A stretch of DNA of 64,000 nucleotides from CAYXZQ01 sp963717515 (GTDB taxonomy: Archaea > Nanobdellota > Nanobdellia > Woesearchaeales > DSVV01): the NCBI GenBank assembly GCA_963717515.1, contig OY970338.1, forward strand, positions 496,001 through 560,000, in the 5' to 3' direction. The stretch's first letter is position 1. Each line of letters begins with the position of its first letter. The translations under genes and the position numbers were made by a program. Under the pieces are notes generated by a model. That model saw only the letters and a program-made list of their open reading frames with translations. It was not told the origin of the DNA and ran no database searches. Below, in pieces: positions 1 to 8,073 of the stretch.

Positions 1-608
1 AAAGATTTCCTGATTGTGCCTGTGCCTGAGCAGGGGGCATCGACAAGTATCCTGTCAAACTCAAGCTCCCTGAAGAACCTGCCCTGCATCTTGGTGATTA
101 TAGCATTTGAGATCCCCATCCTCTGGATATTGAGGCCGAGGGGCTTTATCCTGTCGATCCTGTAGTCATTCGCTACCAGCACACCCTGGTTCCTCATCAA
201 GCCTGCAATCTGGGTCGTCTTCGCCCCGGGTGATGCACACATGTCAAGGATCCTGTCCCCTGGCTTCGGGTCTAGAACCAGCGGAGGTATCATGGAAGCC
301 GCCTCCTGGATGAATACATATCCAAGGGAATGCTCTGGTAGGTTGCCCACATCCCTCCTGTAGTCGTCACCCTCGCCCTTATGGTCTATCCAGAATCCTT
401 CAGGGCACCAGGGAACTGGCGTGAGTTTCCAGACCGTCTCAAGCCTTTTCACCAGCTCTGGCATGCTTATCTTCAGCGTGTTCACACGGATGCTACGTCT
501 GAGGTATTCAAGAGAGATTTTTTTGAACTCGCCAAAATCTGTCAGATTCGAGTATCTCTCGATGAATTTCGGCTTGAATTCGACCTTTGCGTCATTTCCT
601 TTGGCCAT
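1..608 (-). CDS. NOL1/NOP2/Sun-family RNA cytosine-C5 methyltransferase, 3' end cut by window edge
   Basis: The minus strand is open from an ATG at 608 to the window edge (about 202 residues). It shows the SAM-binding motif DMCASPGAKTTQ and the catalytic motif VDAPCSGTGT, both diagnostic of the NSUN/RsmB superfamily that methylates C5 of cytosine in tRNA or rRNA. The second catalytic cysteine motif (TCS-like) would lie beyond position 1. The N-terminal part is short and has no PUA domain in the visible part, which resembles archaeal tRNA-type enzymes; substrate cannot be told from this fragment. An AT-rich box about 27 nt upstream of the ATG suggests a leaderless message. The family call is firm and the RNA target unknown. 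Confidence 0.9.
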   Translation of the reverse strand, partial: MAKGNDAKVEFKPKFIERYSNLTDFGEFKKISLEYLRRSIRVNTLKISMPELVKRLETVWKLTPVPWCPEGFWIDHKGEGDDYRRDVGNLPEHSLGYVFIQEAASMIPPLVLDPKPGDRILDMCASPGAKTTQIAGLMRNQGVLVANDYRIDRIKPLGLNIQRMGISNAIITKMQGRFFRELEFDRILVDAPCSGTGTIRKS

Positions 609-630
609 GCCAACAGAAAAAACATCTTCA

Positions 631-640
631 TTTAATAATT
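631..640 (-). promoter_or_regulatory. TATA box of the NSUN methyltransferase gene
   Basis: On the minus strand the box reads AATTATTAAA and is centred about 27 nt upstream of the ATG at 608. That is the normal TATA-to-start distance in archaea, so transcript and coding start probably coincide. Confidence 0.4.
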
Positions 641-710
641 TTATCAATGAATCACCTGGATCATTGCATCGCATCTTATTGACTTAATCGACAGCATTCC
701 ACGAGTTATA

Positions 711-720
711 TTTATATAAA
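711..720 (+). promoter_or_regulatory. TATA box of the LAGLIDADG-like gene
   Basis: TTTATATAAA is centred about 25 nt upstream of the ATG at 741. There is no ribosome-binding site between them, so a leaderless transcript is likely. Confidence 0.5.
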
Positions 721-740
721 GCGCAGGATTTCCAGCCAGC

Positions 741-1901
741 ATGCATACAAGGACAATTGACAGGAAAGAATTTTTGCCATTGAATATAGAAGATAGGCTG
801 TCATTGTTCTGTAAAAGTTTGAACATTTCAGTCAAAGAATCAGAAACTGCATTGAACACCCATAACAAAAAGGAAAGGATTTTGAATTCAGCGGAACTGA
901 TATACTGCAAGGCCAGGGCCCTGGGCTATGACAAGAGCCAGTCACTTGCGCACATCACATCAGGCATCCTTGGGATATTTCTGGGCAAACATGAAGACCT
1001 AATCCAGTCTGAAAATGAATTATCAACCCAGATCCACCATTATTTCAGAAGTGACAGGGATCATTTCCAGGAGCAGTTCCAGGTCAACATCAATGTGCCG
1101 GAGTCGTTGAGGATAAATGTGTTCCAGAAAGCTGAGGACAAGGATATACTGCTCAATTCCCAGAAGGCGTGCAAGGTGTATGGCAATAATGTAAATTTCT
1201 CGTATATTGACCTTATAAGGGGTGTAAAGGTCCCTACTGCAGTCGGATTTGATGAGTCTGTTTACCTTGGAATGCTGTATGCAGGGGCCAAGCTTGAGAA
1301 GTCCAAAAACTCAATAAGGTTCTATGGAAGCGAAAAAGAGGAAGATCTGTTCAAGATCGTAAACAGGTATTTCCACAGGAATCTTTTCAACATAAGCAGC
1401 AGAAATGGAAACAACAACCACCCTGCACAGAAACAGAGGAAAGTGTCAACATCCATCAATTCCCAGGCAGTCTTCACATGGCTGAAATACTGCACTGGAA
1501 TGGCTGATTCGATAAGGGAGAGGCGCCTGCCAAGGAAAGGCAAGGCCATAACTGTTTTTGATTATGACAAACTGCAGATGGCCGAACCTTTGAACATCCT
1601 GAATCATGGATTTTTTTATGGATTCCTCGCCAGGAAGGCAAGACTCCGGAAAATAAAATCAGGTTATAATATTGACATCAATCTCAGAAGGGGAATGCCG
1701 TTGCTTGAGGATATGAAAATCTTTTCAAACATGCTTGGGTACGGACCTGAAATTTACCAGAAGCAGTGCAGGCTTAGATACAGTAGGCAAGATTTCATCA
1801 GGCTTTCCACAGCAAACCTGCTTAATTTTAAAAAATTCCCTTATGATGCCCTCGGCGGACTCTTTAATCCAGAACACATCAGAGCCATTACAGCTTCTTG
1901 A
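741..1901 (+). CDS. Degenerate LAGLIDADG-like protein, probably non-catalytic
   Basis: A 386-residue free-standing protein. Residues 175-184 (YLGMLYAGAK) followed by an alpha-beta stretch, and residues 290-300 (GFFYGFLARKA) followed by a similar stretch, look like the two helices and saddle halves of a LAGLIDADG homing endonuclease. The acidic residue that should end each helix is absent: alanine, arginine or lysine stand in its place. The N-terminal 160 residues are helical and unassigned. The gene is not inside an intron or intein here; its own TATA box drives it. Its 3' end overlaps the 3' end of the convergent elp3 gene by 14 bases. A DNA-binding or regulatory role is inference. The fold call rests on pattern only and is moderate. 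Confidence 0.45.
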   Translation: MHTRTIDRKEFLPLNIEDRLSLFCKSLNISVKESETALNTHNKKERILNSAELIYCKARALGYDKSQSLAHITSGILGIFLGKHEDLIQSENELSTQIHHYFRSDRDHFQEQFQVNINVPESLRINVFQKAEDKDILLNSQKACKVYGNNVNFSYIDLIRGVKVPTAVGFDESVYLGMLYAGAKLEKSKNSIRFYGSEKEEDLFKIVNRYFHRNLFNISSRNGNNNHPAQKQRKVSTSINSQAVFTWLKYCTGMADSIRERRLPRKGKAITVFDYDKLQMAEPLNILNHGFFYGFLARKARLRKIKSGYNIDINLRRGMPLLEDMKIFSNMLGYGPEIYQKQCRLRYSRQDFIRLSTANLLNFKKFPYDALGGLFNPEHIRAITAS

Positions 1902-3585
1902 TCATATATGGACCCTGCTTCCTATAACCTATCTTCCTGTAATACTCTCTTGCGCCGATGCCTGATATGACAACTAGTTTTTTCCTGAGGTAAAGCTTTG
2001 CCAGGCTTTCAGCTGCCTGCATGAGCAGCTTTCCTATGCCCATGTGCTGGACATCCCCTTTCTTCCCTATGCCTGCTGCCTGGCCGTACACGTGGAGCTC
2101 GCGGATGATTGCGCTCTGCCCGGTTATCTCTTTTCTCAGGGACTGCGAAGGGAATCTCAGCCTGCAGAAGCCTGCAAGCACATCCCTGTTCCCATACGAG
2201 ATGAAGAATTCACCGCCTCCAGATGCATCATAGTACATCGCTGATATTTCCATCTTCCCTTTAAGATCCTTTGCCCTGCCTATCTCCCTGCACCTTATGC
2301 ATCTGCATCTTCTGCCTTTCTTATCAATCGACTCCTGGATATACTGCCTGAGGTTTGTCCTGTCCACGCCTGAGGATATGAGATATGAAGGGATGTCCCT
2401 CTGCACACGCATTATCCTGCAGTATTGAGGCACATGCTCCTTGAAATCAGCTATGAGCCCAGCTGCCTGCCTTGTCGAAAGGGGCTTGTACAGCCCTTTT
2501 TTCCACATATTGTACAGCTTAGTCCCCCTGATAACCATGCAGGGATAGAGCTTGAGCATGTCTGGCCTGTAATCTGGATCGTCGAAGAGCTGCCTCATGC
2601 CCTTCAGGTCATTTTTCCTCGATACAAAGAGCCCGGGCATATAATGGATATTTATCTTGAAACCGAGGTCCTTCAGGGTCCTTATAGACTCTATGCTGTC
2701 CCTTGTCGTGTGCCCTCTCTGCATCTTTTCCAGGGAATCGTCATACACTGACTGCACACCTATCTCCACCCTAGTGCAGCCCAGGCGGAGCATCTCATTG
2801 CCATGCTCAAGCTTCCCATAATCAGGCCTGGTCTCAATGGTAAGCCCGACGCAGCGCACTACTGAGGACTCATTCTTCTGCTGCTCATTTTCAAGTTTCC
2901 CCTTTGCTCTGTTCCTGAGTGCAAGGACCTTCTTTCGTATCGATGACTCCCTGGCCGGGTCCTTGATATCGCCTGGCAGCTCGAAAAAATCCCTGAAACA
3001 GGCAATATCAAGCTCGCCCCTCCTATAGAATTTCGCTGAAAAATCATTCATGGCCCTCAAAGCGTCTGTGACAAACCTTTCCCTGTACGCTTTGGGTGCT
3101 GAGATGAAAGTGCCGCCCATGATAATCAGTTCGACCTTCTCTGGCTCATGCCCGGCAGCGATATACTGTTCAAGGCGGTTGAAGACCTGGAGATACGGGT
3201 CGAAGCCGTTCCTTTTTGCCCTCCTCGTTGCAGGCTCTTTTCCTGTATAGCTCTGCGGGGTGTCTCCGAAGAAAGAATCAACCCCTCCTGGGCAGGTGAT
3301 GCATTTTCCATGAGGGCATGCCAATGGCTTTGCCATCACTGCTATGACAGCCACACCGCTCAAGCTCCTTGTGGGCTTTGTCCTGAGATATTTCCTGACT
3401 GAACCGATATCCTTATCTTCAGCATTCAGGAGGACCTCTATGTCAGTAGGAATGCTCTTCTTTTTGTATTTTGTGCAGAGATCGAGCTTCAGCCTTGATA
3501 GCACGTCTTTTGAAGGCTTTATATCCTTTATCTCCCTGACAAGCTCCTGGAAATATCCTGCCTCTGCGGATTCATCGCGGGCCAT
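1888..3585 (-). CDS. elp3: Elp3-type tRNA uridine(34) acetyltransferase (radical SAM plus GNAT)
   Basis: 565 residues, full length for archaeal Elp3, which acts alone to start cm5U34 modification of the tRNA wobble base. The radical-SAM cluster motif is C90-x4-C95-x2-C98 (CPHGKCITC). A Cys cluster CRCIRC lies in the linker, and the C-terminal acetyltransferase domain (about residue 420 onward) carries the acetyl-CoA loop QHMGIGKLL. Upstream a TATA box lies about 27 nt from the ATG at 3585, which supports this start and a leaderless message. It stands alone on the minus strand and meets the LAGLIDADG-like gene tail to tail. Family assignment is very secure. Confidence 0.97.
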   Translation of the reverse strand: MARDESAEAGYFQELVREIKDIKPSKDVLSRLKLDLCTKYKKKSIPTDIEVLLNAEDKDIGSVRKYLRTKPTRSLSGVAVIAVMAKPLACPHGKCITCPGGVDSFFGDTPQSYTGKEPATRRAKRNGFDPYLQVFNRLEQYIAAGHEPEKVELIIMGGTFISAPKAYRERFVTDALRAMNDFSAKFYRRGELDIACFRDFFELPGDIKDPARESSIRKKVLALRNRAKGKLENEQQKNESSVVRCVGLTIETRPDYGKLEHGNEMLRLGCTRVEIGVQSVYDDSLEKMQRGHTTRDSIESIRTLKDLGFKINIHYMPGLFVSRKNDLKGMRQLFDDPDYRPDMLKLYPCMVIRGTKLYNMWKKGLYKPLSTRQAAGLIADFKEHVPQYCRIMRVQRDIPSYLISSGVDRTNLRQYIQESIDKKGRRCRCIRCREIGRAKDLKGKMEISAMYYDASGGGEFFISYGNRDVLAGFCRLRFPSQSLRKEITGQSAIIRELHVYGQAAGIGKKGDVQHMGIGKLLMQAAESLAKLYLRKKLVVISGIGAREYYRKIGYRKQGPYMIKKL

Positions 3586-3606
3586 ACGCAGGGAAAACCC
3601 TGGTCC

Positions 3607-3620
3607 ATATATAAAATATA
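3607..3620 (-). promoter_or_regulatory. TATA box of elp3
   Basis: On the minus strand the region reads TATATTTTATATAT, centred about 27 nt upstream of the elp3 ATG at 3585. Confidence 0.5.
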
Positions 3621-3698
3621 CCCCATGACCAAAAAGAAACTGGTTATCAAACTGCCTGGGATGAGGAGGGAAATATTCAGATCCTCATAAAAAAAGAT

Positions 3699-3797
3699 TC
3701 ATGCTGTGTCTGTCTTCTTGAAAATGTCGTTCCTCTTCTTTATGTAGTTTATCCAGTCATCATAAACTTCATCATTGCTCCTGCTCTTATCATCCAT
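3699..3797 (-). CDS. Small charged protein, 32 residues
   Basis: A short frame on the minus strand from ATG at 3797 to TGA at 3699 encodes 32 residues, starting MDDKSRSNDEVYDDWINYIK and then basic. A strong ribosome-binding site AGGGGGT lies 6 nt upstream. The ATG begins one base after the TAA of the preceding gene, so translation is probably coupled. It would be the last gene of the series that starts with the beta-CASP RNase. I do not recognise the product. The tight spacing and clear RBS are the only support. Confidence 0.5.
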   Translation of the reverse strand: MDDKSRSNDEVYDDWINYIKKRNDIFKKTDTA

Positions 3798-3798
3798 C

Positions 3799-4128
3799 TT
3801 ATACCCCCTGGCCCAGGCTTTTCTCCCTGTAGCTGCTGCTCAGGGTAAATTCCCTGCTGGTCTGAGCCTTCCTCGGTGCAAATATGCTTCCGACCTTTGA
3901 AAATATGCCGCTCTTCTCTGCCTGCTTAGCAGGTGACTGACTGAAATTGCCACGGATCTCCTTCTGCTGGAACTGCTGGAGAGTCAGGAGAAACAGCTCA
4001 ATCTCGTCTATCGCTCCCTGGATGTGGTTGACCTGGTCATCCCTGAGACTGACCGTGTCATTATCAAGAAGCATCCTGAGCTTGTCCTTTCTGTCCCTGC
4101 AGAGCCTCATTATCTTATTGTATGCCAT
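3799..4128 (-). CDS. Hypothetical small helical protein
   Basis: 109 residues when started at the ATG at 4128, which has GGTGAT just upstream; in-frame ATGs at 4134, 4140 and 4155 are possible but overlap the previous gene more. The first 65 residues are charged and probably helical (two helices spanning about residues 5-60). The C-terminal part is Ser/Lys-rich with a GIFSKVGSIF stretch that could be a peripheral amphipathic segment. It overlaps the end of the zinc-binding protein gene by 14 bases, so the two are translationally linked. I do not recognise the family. Confidence 0.6.
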   Translation of the reverse strand: MAYNKIMRLCRDRKDKLRMLLDNDTVSLRDDQVNHIQGAIDEIELFLLTLQQFQQKEIRGNFSQSPAKQAEKSGIFSKVGSIFAPRKAQTSREFTLSSSYREKSLGQGV

Positions 4129-4441
4129 CGACATCACCATTCTTGACCCTTTCATCTATCTTCTTGAGCCCTGCAAGGAAATATTCAAGGCAGTCAATCT
4201 CGCAGAACGATGCCTTTTTCTTGAAATCCTCAGGACCGAACAGGAGAGTGTAAGTCTTGTACTTATTCTCCAGGGGCTGACCGCATGTCGTACAGTAGCC
4301 TTTCTTAGTGTTCTCAAGCTTCTTGAGCCTGTCATCCACAAGCTTCTTCAAAAAGATGCCGCCTTTTGCAAGGTCAGCCTGCATCTTGTAGAGATCATCA
4401 TCATCGATCGACTCGAGGATGTCCCTGACCTTAAATTTCAT
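4115..4441 (-). CDS. Hypothetical four-cysteine zinc-binding protein
   Basis: 108 residues. Four cysteines arranged C50-x2-C53-x26-C80-x3-C84, counted from the ATG at 4441, look like a zinc ribbon or treble clef; the first pair sits in CTTCGQPL and the second in SFCEIDC. The N-terminal half is helical and acidic. I chose 4441 because GAGGTGG lies 6 nt upstream. An alternative ATG at 4459 overlaps the stop of the RNase gene but has no such site. The position just downstream of the RNase and overlapping the next gene suggests one operon. A role in RNA or protein binding is a guess. Confidence 0.65.
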   Translation of the reverse strand: MKFKVRDILESIDDDDLYKMQADLAKGGIFLKKLVDDRLKKLENTKKGYCTTCGQPLENKYKTYTLLFGPEDFKKKASFCEIDCLEYFLAGLKKIDERVKNGDVDGIQ

Positions 4442-4455
4442 GATTTCCACCTCTT

Positions 4456-5748
4456 TCATATCCCAATAGTATCACCTGTTTTAGGAGTGTAAACATCAGC
4501 CTTGTCCCTGAAATGGGCTGCAAGGCTTTCGGATGACGGCCTGTCCCCATGGACAAAGACTAGCTTTTTCGGCCTGATCCTTTCGATGAGCCTGATAAGC
4601 TCCTTCCTTCCAGAATGCGCTGAAAAGTCATACTTCTTCACTGTGCCCTTCACCTTAAGCCTGATGCCGTCGATATAGACCTTTCCCTGCTCCTGGAGGA
4701 GCCTGCCATTCGTCTCCTCAGCCTGGTATCCTGTCATCAGGACCGAAGACCTCGCATCGAAATACAAGGAGCCCAGATAGTCTATCACCGGACCTCCGTC
4801 AAGCATCCCCGAGGTTGTCACAATTATTGCCTGCTCCTTGATAATCTCTTTCCTTTCTCTCGGCTTCTTGACGAACCTGACATCCTTGAGAGCAGCCTGC
4901 AGACCTGTCCTGTCCTTGAGGAATTCCGCCCTCTTCAGGAACAAGGCAGAGACCTGCTTTGACATCCCGTCAAGATATACCGGTACATCCCACCTGGACT
5001 TTGCGAGGATCATTAGGACTTCCTGGGACCTGCCGACTGCAAATGCAGGTATGAGAGCTGTTCCTCCCCTGTCGATTGTCTTTCGGACCATGCCAGTGAA
5101 GGCTTCTTCTGCTGATTTTCTTGGAGGATGGTTCCTGTCCCCATAAGTCGATTCGCATATCATGACATCGACATCTTTCGGGAACTTCCCTGCCCCTTTC
5201 AGCAGATGGGTCTCGCTCGTGTTTATGTCGCCTGTATATAGTATCCGCTTTCCCTTGTACTCGATGAGCACTGATGCGCTCCCAGGTATATGGCCTGCGT
5301 AGAGGAACCTGAATTTCAGTCCGTCATGCCTGTATTCCCTGTCATAGACTGTGTTCTGCATGAGCGCCAGTACATTATAGATGTTCTCCCTGCTGTAGCC
5401 GGGTGACTGGTTCTCAAGCTTCTCCACATGGAAAGAGTCGCTGAGCATTATCTTCGATAGGTCCCTGGTCATAGAATTGCAGAAGACAGGACAGTTGAGT
5501 CCCCTGTGGTTTAGAAGTGGAAGCGCCCCGTTGTGGTCCAGATGCGCATGGCTGAGAAAGACAGCCTTAATCCTGCGGGCATCAAAGAGCATAGGATACT
5601 CTGAACCCTCCTCGCTTATCTTCAGGCCTGCATCAAAGAGGTACCTGTCATCGACAGAAATACAGCTCCTTCCGACTTCTCCGGCACCACCATGAAACAG
5701 TAAATTCATTTTGTCAATTGGTATAGATTTAACTATACTGTTAGACAT
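4456..5748 (-). CDS. Archaeal CPSF-type beta-CASP RNase, short (aCPSF2-like) form
   Basis: 430 residues with the metallo-beta-lactamase motif HAHLDH (residues 67-72), motif YTGDIN, motif ESTYGDRNH, and the beta-CASP motifs including GMLDGGP, AHSGR and the terminal VFVHGD. There is no N-terminal KH extension, which separates it from the larger aCPSF1 that terminates transcription. The length fits aCPSF2, a zinc-dependent RNA nuclease of uncertain in vivo role. The ATG at 5748 is used here; an in-frame ATG at 5709 (MNLLFHGG) is also possible. It heads a run of three small minus-strand genes. Family confident, paralogue type likely. Confidence 0.92.
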   Translation of the reverse strand: MSNSIVKSIPIDKMNLLFHGGAGEVGRSCISVDDRYLFDAGLKISEEGSEYPMLFDARRIKAVFLSHAHLDHNGALPLLNHRGLNCPVFCNSMTRDLSKIMLSDSFHVEKLENQSPGYSRENIYNVLALMQNTVYDREYRHDGLKFRFLYAGHIPGSASVLIEYKGKRILYTGDINTSETHLLKGAGKFPKDVDVMICESTYGDRNHPPRKSAEEAFTGMVRKTIDRGGTALIPAFAVGRSQEVLMILAKSRWDVPVYLDGMSKQVSALFLKRAEFLKDRTGLQAALKDVRFVKKPRERKEIIKEQAIIVTTSGMLDGGPVIDYLGSLYFDARSSVLMTGYQAEETNGRLLQEQGKVYIDGIRLKVKGTVKKYDFSAHSGRKELIRLIERIRPKKLVFVHGDRPSSESLAAHFRDKADVYTPKTGDTIGI

Positions 5749-5783
5749 TATATATTACAAGTATATAAACCTTTCGAAATCAA

Positions 5784-5797
5784 AAAATATATAAAGC
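5784..5797. promoter_or_regulatory. Shared TATA region between divergent genes
   Basis: AAATATATAAAG is nearly symmetric and lies about 40 nt from both the RNase ATG (5748) and the plus-strand ATG (5834). Leftward, a second AT box at 5761-5770 is closer to the RNase gene. Rightward, the expected transcript would carry a short leader with GGTGA. Confidence 0.4.
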
Positions 5798-5833
5798 GGC
5801 AAATTGTTTTAGAAACTGAAAAAATAGGTGAAA

Positions 5834-6127
5834 ATGGCAATAGATAAGGACTCAGGCAGAGAGGAATTTCTTAATACCGGGCTGGACTTCAGGACAGTCC
5901 ACTATATCGAGAAGAGGATGAAAGACGGCGACTATTCAGGCGATGTGAAAGATGACCTGAAAAAGGCCGGCCATGATGATGAAAGGATAGAAGAGCACAT
6001 GAATTACGTTTCAAGGCACAGGGGAGGCATACCATATCATTCCATCGCATCGAGAATAGTGTTCATCGCAGGCGGCATAATCATGTTCACAGCCATAATC
6101 ATCGCTCTCCTGATATTTTATTACTGA
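5834..6127 (+). CDS. Short protein with one C-terminal membrane helix
   Basis: About 97 residues. A soluble N-terminal part rich in charged helices contains a pattern like a small three-helix bundle (DVKDDLKKAGHDDERIEEHM). One strong hydrophobic helix fills the last 30 residues, ending in FYY. GGTGA precedes the ATG closely; a GTG six bases upstream (5828) is the alternative. It lies 6 bases ahead of the pilin-like gene, so the two are probably co-transcribed and the products may work together in the envelope. I do not recognise a family name. Confidence 0.7.
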   Translation: MAIDKDSGREEFLNTGLDFRTVHYIEKRMKDGDYSGDVKDDLKKAGHDDERIEEHMNYVSRHRGGIPYHSIASRIVFIAGGIIMFTAIIIALLIFYY

Positions 6128-6133
6128 CCCGGA

Positions 6134-6682
6134 ATGGATAATATGGCAAGAACTAAAAGAAGATCACAGTCTGCTGTCGAATACCTGATGGTCATCGGCA
6201 TCATGACAGCGATACTCGTGCCTCTTGTAGTCTATAATTTCTCAAAGACCACCCAGATGAAGGAGGATGTGCTTATCGCTGACAGCAAGAGGATTGGCAA
6301 TGATATCACCTCAAGCGTAGAGGATGTCTATTACGCACCGGGATTTGCCAAGAGGACCCTTGACGTACAGGTGCCCGCTTTTGTCGACAGGATATATACT
6401 GAGCCTGATGCCATCGTATTTGACATCATGACAAATTCTGGGCCGAGCACATTGTTCTTCAAGGTGGATGTCCCATTAATAGTATCGATAAATCTCACCA
6501 GCAATCAGGCTAGCCCAATCTATGTCAAGAAGGACATCAATGCAGGTCAGTATGTCGTCGTGTGTAATGCTGACCTGTGCACAAAGAAGCCGGATGAAAG
6601 CGGGCTATGCAATGACGGCATCGACAATGACTGGGACTTCAAGACAGATGCCTGCGACGAGGACTGCGGTGGACCCTGCTGA
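6134..6682 (+). CDS. Type IV pilin-like protein with class III signal peptide and Cys/Asp-rich tail
   Basis: 182 residues. The N-terminus has two arginines followed by SQSAVEYLMV and a long hydrophobic helix (about residues 13-36), a class III signal peptide of the kind cut by archaeal PibD-type peptidases. The middle is a beta-rich domain with no known name. The tail holds six cysteines and the run CNDGIDNDWDFKTDACD, resembling Asp-rich calcium-binding loops that occur as cysteine-closed repeats in secreted proteins. It would be a minor pilin or adhesion subunit. An ATG at 6143 is an alternative start. The small membrane protein gene lies directly upstream. Confidence 0.75.
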   Translation: MDNMARTKRRSQSAVEYLMVIGIMTAILVPLVVYNFSKTTQMKEDVLIADSKRIGNDITSSVEDVYYAPGFAKRTLDVQVPAFVDRIYTEPDAIVFDIMTNSGPSTLFFKVDVPLIVSINLTSNQASPIYVKKDINAGQYVVVCNADLCTKKPDESGLCNDGIDNDWDFKTDACDEDCGGPC

Positions 6683-6687
6683 GTGTC

Positions 6688-7392
6688 TCAACTCTCCAAG
6701 TCGAGGACTTCATATATCTCTTCCCGCCTGACTGAGCAGCCGGAGAGCTTCACGCCCCATAGGACACCTTCGAGCACGGCCCTCCTGATGTCCGGCACAA
6801 TGCTTTCCTCCTCTTTCTGAGCAAATATGTTCAGCAGGCCAAGCTCATAAGCGATGGTCGCAAGCTCAAATGACCTGATGACCTTTAGGTCTTTGAGCTC
6901 AATCTTGAGCTTTTCAAGATTTTCCTGGTTTACCTCGACCCCCGTGTGGAGCTTCTTTGACAGCTGCTTCTCAAGCAGGCGTGGGCTTTCGATGAGGACC
7001 CGGGTGGTCCTCTCATCTATGACAAGGGTGTCTGAGCCCATGAGGATTGCGCATGCAATGGATTCCATCTCACCCTTGTGGACAATCTTAATCCAGTTAC
7101 CACATGCCCTGTAAGTATGGTTCGCTGTCTCGAGAAGCTCATCTGCTTTTGAAGCCAACTCAGGTGTGCCTGTCTTTTTTAATATCCCCCTCGTTATCAG
7201 AGGAAGTATCTGGAGAGCCTCAAACTTGTATTTCTTGGTAGAGAGAGGCCTCTCGATAAGCTCGTAATACACAGCCGGCGTGATGAGGAATTCCACACCT
7301 GATTTCTCATGAAGGGATTCAAGCACCCAGAGGATGTTGTTGAGCGTCAGGCTTATGATGGGCCCTGTATCGAACACCAGCGGCTTTTTCAT
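6688..7392 (-). CDS. PIN-domain protein (putative nuclease)
   Basis: 234 residues. The N-terminal 135 residues fit a PIN domain: D8 in VFDTGPI, E44 in YYELIE, an acidic pair in HKGEMESIA (about 105-113), and D126 in LVIDERTTR. All acidic positions are kept, so RNA cleavage is possible. The C-terminal 100 residues are helical and unassigned. The ATG overlaps the stop of the upstream gene by 4 bases (ATGA), so the two form a unit. This could be a toxin-antitoxin-like pair or a housekeeping RNase with a partner. The PIN call is good; the biological role is unknown. Confidence 0.8.
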   Translation of the reverse strand: MKKPLVFDTGPIISLTLNNILWVLESLHEKSGVEFLITPAVYYELIERPLSTKKYKFEALQILPLITRGILKKTGTPELASKADELLETANHTYRACGNWIKIVHKGEMESIACAILMGSDTLVIDERTTRVLIESPRLLEKQLSKKLHTGVEVNQENLEKLKIELKDLKVIRSFELATIAYELGLLNIFAQKEEESIVPDIRRAVLEGVLWGVKLSGCSVRREEIYEVLDLES

Positions 7393-7955
7393 CCTAGGCC
7401 GAATATCCTCCTGGCATGCGCAAGCCTGTCAGTTACCTTGACATCATCCGAAAACTGGTCCGGTATCTTGGTCTGGCCGATGTATTTCATGAGCTCCCAT
7501 TGGGAGATGCCGAGGAGGCCAGCTGTCTGGGCAAGGGATATGCCATGCTCATACAGCCTTGAGCCTTTCTTTATCTCGGCCTCATTTATGACTTTCTGGA
7601 TATAGAGGTCCAGCTTCCTGTCGAAATCAGCGATGGTGTCCATGAGGAGCCTTATGTTCTCCTCATACCCGCTGAAATCAGAACCCTTCAGGCAGTCTCT
7701 GGCCTTCCCGAGCGAACTGAAGACAACAGGCTCGATGCGGGACATCCTGTCTATAATCTTCGAAAGGGCATACATTATGACTGCAATGGAGATAGAGTCC
7801 TTGTCCTGGAAAATGGACGCATTATGGATAGTATGGTCGCTCAGGCTCCGAAGCCTCATGCTGTCCCTGTCCCTGAGCGCCTCTATAGAAGAATCAAGTA
7901 TGCTTATGATGTCCTCTTTGATCCTTGCGTCCATCACCCAGCGATGAAACTTCAT
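7389..7955 (-). CDS. Helical protein with C-terminal HTH-like segment, partner of the PIN protein
   Basis: 188 residues, mostly helical. Residues about 138-160 (GISLAQTAGLLGISQWELMK) look like a helix-turn-helix. The upstream part has no clear domain. The gene ends in a 4-base overlap with the PIN gene, an arrangement seen in antitoxin-toxin pairs. At 188 residues it is long for an antitoxin. An internal ATG at residue 8 is an alternative start. Function is not established. Confidence 0.65.
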   Translation of the reverse strand: MKFHRWVMDARIKEDIISILDSSIEALRDRDSMRLRSLSDHTIHNASIFQDKDSISIAVIMYALSKIIDRMSRIEPVVFSSLGKARDCLKGSDFSGYEENIRLLMDTIADFDRKLDLYIQKVINEAEIKKGSRLYEHGISLAQTAGLLGISQWELMKYIGQTKIPDQFSDDVKVTDRLAHARRIFGLG

Positions 7956-8040
7956 CCAATAAATAGTTTTTGCTTTTTTGGACAGGCATATAGACTGGCT
8001 TATAGACAGGAATATAGATGCAGAGCAGAATTAGAACAAA

Positions 8041-8050
8041 ATATTTATAC
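8041..8050 (+). promoter_or_regulatory. TATA box of the MCM-like gene
   Basis: ATATTTATAC is centred 29 nt upstream of the ATG at 8074, consistent with a leaderless transcript. Confidence 0.5.
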
Positions 8051-8073
8051 ATGTAGTCAAATAATCAGGATGA

